Positions 29,518-34,276 of a DNA stretch of 34,276 bases are shown in pieces. Each line of letters begins with the position of its first letter. Position 1 is the first letter of the stretch. This DNA comes from Parcubacteria group bacterium (lineage in GTDB: Bacteria > Patescibacteriota > Minisyncoccia > Phycocordibacterales > 21-14-all-47-15): positions 80,185-114,460 of the forward strand of contig JACOYO010000003.1 in assembly GCA_016181845.1 (NCBI GenBank), written 5' to 3'. The position numbers and the translations under genes are program-made. The notes under the pieces are model-generated. The model saw only the letters and a list, made by a program, of their open reading frames with translations, ran no database searches and had not been told where the DNA came from.

Positions 29518-30666
29518 ATGTATCCGAAGAAAAAAATTTTATACCTTGTAACAAAATCAAATCAGGGCGGCGCGCAGAGAAATGTGTACGACTTGGCGAC
29601 CGATTTATCGCCAGCAAATTTTGACGTGTTGATATGCGCCGGCGGAGAGGGCTGGCTTTTAGACGAGCTCAACAAAAAAAATATCCGCGCCGAATCACTT
29701 CCCTTTCTTTCGCGTGATATAAATATACTTGCCGACCTGTCGGTCTTTTTCCGCCTCATTGCTCTTTTCAAAAAAGAACGTCCTGATGTCGTGCATCTGC
29801 ACAGCTCAAAAGTGGGCGGACTCGGGGCTTTTGCGGCGCGCGTCTCAGGCGTTCCAAAAATTATTTTCACCGCGCACGGCTGGGCATTCAATGAACCGCG
29901 CTTTTTTCTTTCGCGTGCAATGATATGGCTTGCTTCGTGTGTCACCGCGCTTCTTTCTCACCATCTTATTACCATCACTAAAAAAGATACGGCGCAAGCT
30001 CGAGCGATGCCCTTTGTTTCAAAATCAAAAATTAATTATATACCAAATGGAATCGGTGAAATAAAATTTTTACCTCGTGAAATGTCGCGCGAAACTCTTC
30101 TCTCCTCACTCGCAAAAAACCTGTCGCCAGAAACACTCTGGATTGGCGCTATATCAGAACTGACAAAAAATAAAGGGTTGTCATATGCGATTGACGCAAT
30201 CGCCAATCTTTTACGCCGCAAAGAAGGACCATTCGTAAAATTTGTTTTTGTCATTATCGGCGAAGGAGAAGAAAGAAAAGCGCTTGAAAAACAAATCGCG
30301 GACAATAATCTTTCTAATACGGTCTTTCTTGTCGGACACAAAAAAGATGCACGGATATTGTTAAAGGCATTTGATATATTCACGCTCACCTCACTCAAAG
30401 AGGGTCTGCCGTATGCGCTTCTTGAGGCCGGACTTGCTGGATTGCCAGTCGTCGCAAGCAATGTCGGCGGTATTCCTGATATTATTGACAACAATGCTGG
30501 AATTCTAGTCCCCACAAAAAATCCCGAGGCAATCGCTGAAGCATTACAAAAAATGATACAAGACGCTGGTTTGCGACATCATTGCGGAGCGCATAACGCA
30601 AAGAAAATAAGCAACACACATTCTCTGCGAAATATGCTCAACCAAACCACGGCTCTTTACAAATAA
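29518..30666 (+). CDS. Glycosyltransferase, GT4 (group 1) family
   Basis: Retaining GT-B transferase that adds a sugar to a growing lipid-linked glycan. From ATG 29518 it has 382 residues. The N-terminal Rossmann half begins ILYLVTKSNQGGAQRNVYDL, with DVVHLHSSKVGGLGAFAARV and FTAHGWAFNEPR (acceptor side). The C-terminal donor-binding half has IGAISELTKNKGLSYAIDA, FVIIGEGEERKALEKQI, VFLVGHKKDARILLKAFDIF and the EX7E-type motif SLKEGLPYALLEAGLAGLPVVA. The frame is open from 29482, but that start lies in the promoter. It is divergent from the sugar transferase gene and probably acts in the same pathway. The linkage formed is unknown. Confidence 0.93.
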   Translation: MYPKKKILYLVTKSNQGGAQRNVYDLATDLSPANFDVLICAGGEGWLLDELNKKNIRAESLPFLSRDINILADLSVFFRLIALFKKERPDVVHLHSSKVGGLGAFAARVSGVPKIIFTAHGWAFNEPRFFLSRAMIWLASCVTALLSHHLITITKKDTAQARAMPFVSKSKINYIPNGIGEIKFLPREMSRETLLSSLAKNLSPETLWIGAISELTKNKGLSYAIDAIANLLRRKEGPFVKFVFVIIGEGEERKALEKQIADNNLSNTVFLVGHKKDARILLKAFDIFTLTSLKEGLPYALLEAGLAGLPVVASNVGGIPDIIDNNAGILVPTKNPEAIAEALQKMIQDAGLRHHCGAHNAKKISNTHSLRNMLNQTTALYK

Positions 30667-30699
30667 AGGTTCCTCGGGGCTTTACCACGAGGAACCTTT
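30665..30699. terminator. Bidirectional terminator between the glycosyltransferase gene and rodA
   Basis: AAAGGTTCCTCG (30665-30676) and CGAGGAACCTTT (30688-30699) pair perfectly over 12 bp, with a T-run following. It starts within the glycosyltransferase stop codon and ends one base before the rodA stop. A related hairpin lies at 31897-31931. Confidence 0.9.
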
Positions 30700-31818
30700 T
30701 TATATCCCTAAAAATTCATTTTTCAGCGCGTCACGATGCGCGGGCCGTGCGTATTGACGCATACCCATAAGGATGCCCAGCCCGATAAATTCTGTCAGTA
30801 AATGAGAACCGCCATAACTTAAAAAAGGAACGGTTGTGCCGGTTACCGGCAATAAACCGATATTGATGCCAACATGAATTATGAAGTGACTCATAAAAAA
30901 AATCGCGAGTCCCATGCCATAGAGCATTTCAAAATTAGTGGCGCCCAAAAGAGCGTTTGCCAGTATGCGCCAAATGACCACCCCGAATAAAAAGAAGAGC
31001 ACCAGCGCGCCGATAAAACCCCACTCTTCCACGAACGCGGCAAAAATAAAATCAGTCCTATATTCCGGCAAAAATTTCAAGCGTGATTGTGTGCCATACC
31101 CGACACCCTTGCCAAAAAGCCCGCCGGAACCGACGGCGATAGTTGATTGGTAGGCGTTATAGCCGGCGCCGTGAATATCAGCGAGTGGATTTATAAATGT
31201 CATAACTCGCGCTTTTTGATACGACTCAAGCACTGAAACCCAAAGTCCTCCGAACACTATCGCCCCAAGAAGAAACACAAGAGCCAGATGTTTTTTTGAG
31301 ACGCCGGAAACAATAATCATGCCAAGCCATATACAAAAAATAATAATGGCAGAGCCAAAATCGGGCTGTAGAAATACCAGCACAAACGGAATCCCCGCAT
31401 ATAAACCTGACACTAAGATATGCCTGACATGCGCAATTTCAATGTGACGCCGGGAAAAATATTTCGCCAGCATTAAAATCACTACAAGTTTGAGAGGGTC
31501 GGACGGCTGAAAAGAAAACGCGCCAAAATCAAACCAGCTCCTCGCCCCCTTTATCGCGCTTCCCGCGAAAAGAAGCGTCGCGAGAAGAAAACAAAAGAAT
31601 AAAAATAACGAAACGACCACACCCGTTTGACGCAAAAATCTGAAATCAACCGCGCTTAGAGCAAAAAAAACTACAAGCGAAATCACAATCCACCACACTT
31701 GCTTATCAAAAAAAGAATTCTCACTCACAAACGAATCCATCGTCAAAAGACCCGCGGCAAGAAGCGGAATGATCGCCAAAAATAAAATCCAATCAATATT
31801 TTTTATATACGCACGCAT
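30700..31818 (-). CDS. rodA: Rod-shape SEDS peptidoglycan polymerase RodA
   Basis: SEDS glycosyltransferase that polymerises lipid II during cell elongation, working with a class B PBP in the membrane. From ATG 31818 it has 372 residues and about ten membrane spans. Family segments: KGARSWFDFGAFSFQPSDPLKL (near 95-116, with the conserved FQPSE/D), LQPDFGSAIII, GYNAYQSTIAVGSGGLFGKG, the conserved region LPEYRTDFIFAAFVEEWGFIG, and TTVPFLSYGGSHLLTEFIGLG at the end. These define RodA/FtsW; the overall match is closer to RodA. The frame is open to 31896, but the extra 26 residues are charged and unlike the family. No pbp2 or mreB is in the window. It lies downstream of the anchored hypothetical gene on the same strand. 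Confidence 0.93.
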   Translation of the reverse strand: MRAYIKNIDWILFLAIIPLLAAGLLTMDSFVSENSFFDKQVWWIVISLVVFFALSAVDFRFLRQTGVVVSLFLFFCFLLATLLFAGSAIKGARSWFDFGAFSFQPSDPLKLVVILMLAKYFSRRHIEIAHVRHILVSGLYAGIPFVLVFLQPDFGSAIIIFCIWLGMIIVSGVSKKHLALVFLLGAIVFGGLWVSVLESYQKARVMTFINPLADIHGAGYNAYQSTIAVGSGGLFGKGVGYGTQSRLKFLPEYRTDFIFAAFVEEWGFIGALVLFFLFGVVIWRILANALLGATNFEMLYGMGLAIFFMSHFIIHVGINIGLLPVTGTTVPFLSYGGSHLLTEFIGLGILMGMRQYARPAHRDALKNEFLGI

Positions 31819-31896
31819 ATTCCGGCAATGTCTTTGCCTTTCTTTGAAAAGTAATTTTACCGGTTCTTTTATTTCGTCCGAGCGAAGACGAAACAC

Positions 31897-31931
31897 AGGT
31901 TAATATCTCGTGGCTTTGCCACTAGGAACCT
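31897..31931 (-). terminator. Terminator-like hairpin between the anchored protein gene and rodA
   Basis: AGGTT/AACCT and GTGG/CCAC pair around a five-base loop with an unpaired segment between. The 3' part (plus strand CCACTAGGAACCTTTATAT) closely resembles the hairpin at 30665-30699, so rodA is bracketed by two related hairpins. Confidence 0.55.
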
Positions 31932-32696
31932 TTATATATCAAACACGTTAACCCGCGGCATAATTTCAATTTTTGCGGGTGCTCCATCAAATGCTTTGGG
32001 CCAGGTGAAAAAAACAGATTCTGATGTATCCGGCAAAATACGGTTGACAATGGTTTCACTCGCCGCAAAAACATTCCCGCTATTATCAAACAGGGCGGCC
32101 GTAACTATCACATTCTTTTGTGGAGAAAAAGAACGGTTGAGAATTGCCGCTTCTATAAGCGGATGGCTACCGGCAGTAAATTTCATATTCTGTAAAGCAA
32201 GCGGCGGCTTTTGTTCGGAAGACTGTCCCCACACCGGGTCCGTTTGAAACATAAGAAAAGCACGCGATGGAATGCGTGTCCCCGTGCGTATGCCGCCCGA
32301 AAAGACAATAAAGCGTTCATTTGGATTGATAAATGTTTTTCCAGACCGTTCCGCAACCAATAGATTTTCTTTGTCGTATAATTTGAACGTATAAGCAATT
32401 GCGGGAATCCCAGCATGTACGTTTGGATTTTCTATAAACCCGACTGCATCATACATTCCTTCTCCAGCGGGCAACACACGGCTCCACAAGGTAATGAGCG
32501 GGCGTACGTCCGATATGCAGGCGTTTGGACATACTCCACCGCAGTCAACGCCGGTTTCATTTTGATTTTGTTTGTTGTCGGTACAAGACGGCAGAGGATT
32601 GAGCGCTTTATATAATGAAAAACTACCAAGTAAAAGAAGCCCGCCGAACACGGCGCTTAAATAGAGTAATTGCCTTCTCGCCGACCAAGAAACCAT
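31932..32696 (-). CDS. Membrane-anchored hypothetical protein with a NETGVDCGG cysteine motif
   Basis: I know this type only as a recurrent CPR hypothetical. The 254 residues start with a basic tip and one membrane segment (about 10-30, LLYLSAVFGGLLLLGSFSLY), then a short cysteine cluster PSCTDNKQNQNETGVDCGG with two more cysteines in VCPNAC, probably two disulfides close to the membrane. The rest is rich in beta strands (AYTFKLYDKENLLVAERSGKTFINPNERFIVFSGG; ASETIVNRILPDTSESVFFTWP), suggesting two immunoglobulin-like domains facing outside. It lies 35 bases upstream of rodA, so a role at the cell envelope is likely. No enzymatic motif was seen. Confidence 0.8.
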   Translation of the reverse strand: MVSWSARRQLLYLSAVFGGLLLLGSFSLYKALNPLPSCTDNKQNQNETGVDCGGVCPNACISDVRPLITLWSRVLPAGEGMYDAVGFIENPNVHAGIPAIAYTFKLYDKENLLVAERSGKTFINPNERFIVFSGGIRTGTRIPSRAFLMFQTDPVWGQSSEQKPPLALQNMKFTAGSHPLIEAAILNRSFSPQKNVIVTAALFDNSGNVFAASETIVNRILPDTSESVFFTWPKAFDGAPAKIEIMPRVNVFDI

Positions 32697-32731
32697 AGTA
32701 CTTTACATAATAGCAAAATAGAGCGCGAGTG

Positions 32732-32777
32732 ACAAAACAAACCCCCACCGACGTTATGTCGTAGGGGTTTGTTTTGT
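32732..32777 (-). terminator. Terminator of the rRNA operon
   Basis: ACAAAACAAACCCC and GGGGTTTGTTTTGT form a 14-bp stem, with GAC/GTC extending it inside. It begins 20 bases beyond the 5S 3' end on the minus strand. Confidence 0.88.
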
Positions 32778-32796
32778 TTAAAATTATCCAGAACTT

Positions 32797-32910
32797 TGTT
32801 CCGGCGGCGACCTACTCTTCCCCCGAAGGAGTACCATCGGCGCTGGGAGGCTTAACTTCTGTGTTCGGAATGAGAACAGGTGTTGCCCTTCCGCTCATGC
32901 CACCAGAACA
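32797..32910 (-). rRNA. rrf: 5S ribosomal RNA
   Basis: The minus-strand sequence begins TGTTCTGGTGGCATGAGCGG and ends GCCGCCGGAACA, closing helix I. Family landmarks CCGAACACAGAAGTTAAGC and GAAGAGTAGGTCG are present. The length of about 114 nt is slightly short but normal. It is the last gene of the rRNA operon before a strong terminator. Confidence 0.95.
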
Positions 32911-32968
32911 AAATCCTTGATGATTTCGTTTGCGCGAAAAAACAAGGAAAAAATTATGCACAAATAAA

Positions 32969-33149
32969 ATTTGATACAGCCGGGGGGTTGAAATGCGAAC
33001 ACTTGGAGCATTTCAAGACCTTTTGAGAATTTTCATGAGTCTTGCGAAATGAAAAGTCCAAAAGGTGTACTGATTCTGTAAGAATTTGAACCCCACCAGT
33101 TCAGCGAAAGTGCCATCGGGCACTTTCTCGTCTGTACAAATACATTTGA
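32969..33149 (-). repeat. tRNA-tail element G in the 23S-5S spacer (type 3 core, inverted)
   Basis: It lies downstream of the tRNA-like gene on the minus strand. It has the 22-nt hairpin (33106-33127, GAAAGTGCC/GGCACTTTC, four-base loop), a T-arm-like piece, a type 3 core and a 15-base direct copy of the tRNA-like 3' end (ATTTGATACAGCCGG at 32969-32983 and 33144-33158). The core (TGAAATGC/GCATTTCA at 32989-33015; ACCTTTTG/CAAAAGGT at 33018-33066; GTGTACTGATTCTGTAAGAAT) matches element F but runs on the plus strand, opposite to the tRNA-like gene. Confidence 0.8.
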
Positions 33150-33222
33150 TACAGCCGGAGGGATTTGAACCCCCGTCTCCCAATCTTTTGGAAAAGGCGC
33201 TCTGCCATTGAGCTACGGCCGC
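33150..33222 (-). tRNA. tRNA-like gene with non-standard anticodon arm (possibly Gly)
   Basis: Acceptor GCGGCCG pairs with CGGCTGT (two G-T pairs), D-arm GCTC-AATGGCA-GAGC and T-arm GGGGG-TTCAAAT-CCCTC are good. The anticodon region GCCTTTTCCAAAAGATTGG does not form a normal 5-bp stem with a 7-base loop in any register I tried; CCAA-AAGA-TTGG could fold instead. TCC (Gly) or CCA (Trp) are the only plausible anticodons. No CCA is encoded. It may be a pseudogene or a processing signal within the rRNA operon. The position between 23S and 5S is uncommon. Confidence 0.55.
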
Positions 33223-33223
33223 A

Positions 33224-33375
33224 TCATATTTTTTTTCGAAAAGAACAAAAATAATAATTCACCGGCACAATACCTGGTATATGAAACCCGTTACCCCGCG
33301 TTTCATATCCCAAGCCTCGTGCGCGACGAGTTTGGTTTCCAAATTTCCATTTTGTGATTTCCACATTTCCTAATA
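33224..33375 (-). other. 23S to tRNA-like spacer
   Basis: This holds no gene. It contains an imperfect hairpin (ATATGAAAC...GTTTCATAT, 33279-33309) and a small GTGCGCGAC dyad, probably rRNA-processing structures. Confidence 0.4.

Positions 33376-34276
<901 letters not shown>

Overview
The window looks like a chromosomal segment of a Patescibacteria/CPR bacterium, probably of the Parcubacteria group. The signs are short core proteins (a 507-residue IF-2 without the usual long N-terminal region, a Rel protein without C-terminal regulatory domains), tRNAs that mostly lack an encoded CCA, a group I intron inside the 23S rRNA gene, many small convergent gene blocks with compact terminators, and a membrane protein with the 'NETGVDCGG' cysteine motif that I associate with CPR genomes. 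UGA is an ordinary stop here (miaA, rbfA and the HNH gene end in TGA), so the glycine-recoded lineages are unlikely. The assignment is inference; no 16S gene is present.

Layout. 1-2.6 kb, minus strand: serS, an ftsQ-like gene and a dihydrouridine synthase cut by the window edge. 2.7-7.4 kb, plus: dprA, topA and a RelA/SpoT homologue. 7.4-9.4 kb, minus: parB and a 2-Cys peroxiredoxin, with tRNA-Leu(CAA) between them. 9.6-11.2 kb, plus: miaA and a small secreted protein. 11.4-12.8 kb, minus: tRNA-Trp, rpmG and a lone proline dehydrogenase. 13-14.5 kb, plus: tRNA-Tyr followed by an AT-rich islet (small membrane protein, membrane-tailed HNH protein, NYN-domain protein). 14.6-19 kb, minus: clpB, a degenerate trypsin-like membrane protein and a superoxide dismutase. 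19.1-25.2 kb: a hypothetical gene, pepF, a cysteine desulfurase carrying palindromic insertions, then infB-rbfA. 25.2-26.3 kb: a tRNA cluster (Cys, Leu, Lys, Leu) packed with structured repeats. 26.4-32.7 kb: a HIT protein, an envelope-polysaccharide set (epimerase, polyprenyl-phosphate sugar transferase, glycosyltransferase), rodA and an anchored hypothetical protein. 32.8-34.3 kb, minus: 5S rRNA, a tRNA-like gene and the 3' part of 23S rRNA, interrupted by a 316-nt intron in the peptidyl-transferase region.

The most unusual content is a set of seven elements directly downstream of tRNA genes (after Trp, Tyr, Cys, three in series after Lys, and after the tRNA-like gene beside 23S). Most repeat the tRNA's own 3' end as a direct copy, carry an inverted copy of its T-arm, and contain a 22-nt hairpin of fixed geometry (9-bp stem, 4-nt loop) whose stem sequence differs from element to element. 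Between the inverted and direct copies lies one of three interchangeable structured cores. The stems covary, which points to selection on RNA (or single-stranded DNA) structure. I do not recognise this family. Separately, long perfect palindromes sit in intergenic regions and, in frame, inside the cysteine desulfurase gene.

Functionally the block is housekeeping: translation (serS, infB, rbfA, miaA, rpmG, dus, rRNA, tRNAs), DNA handling (topA, dprA, parB), stress and proteostasis (clpB, pepF, peroxiredoxin, SOD, Rel) and envelope and division (ftsQ-like, rodA, polysaccharide genes). Several transcription units seem to start at or within a few bases of the start codon, while other genes have strong Shine-Dalgarno sites, so two initiation modes probably coexist.
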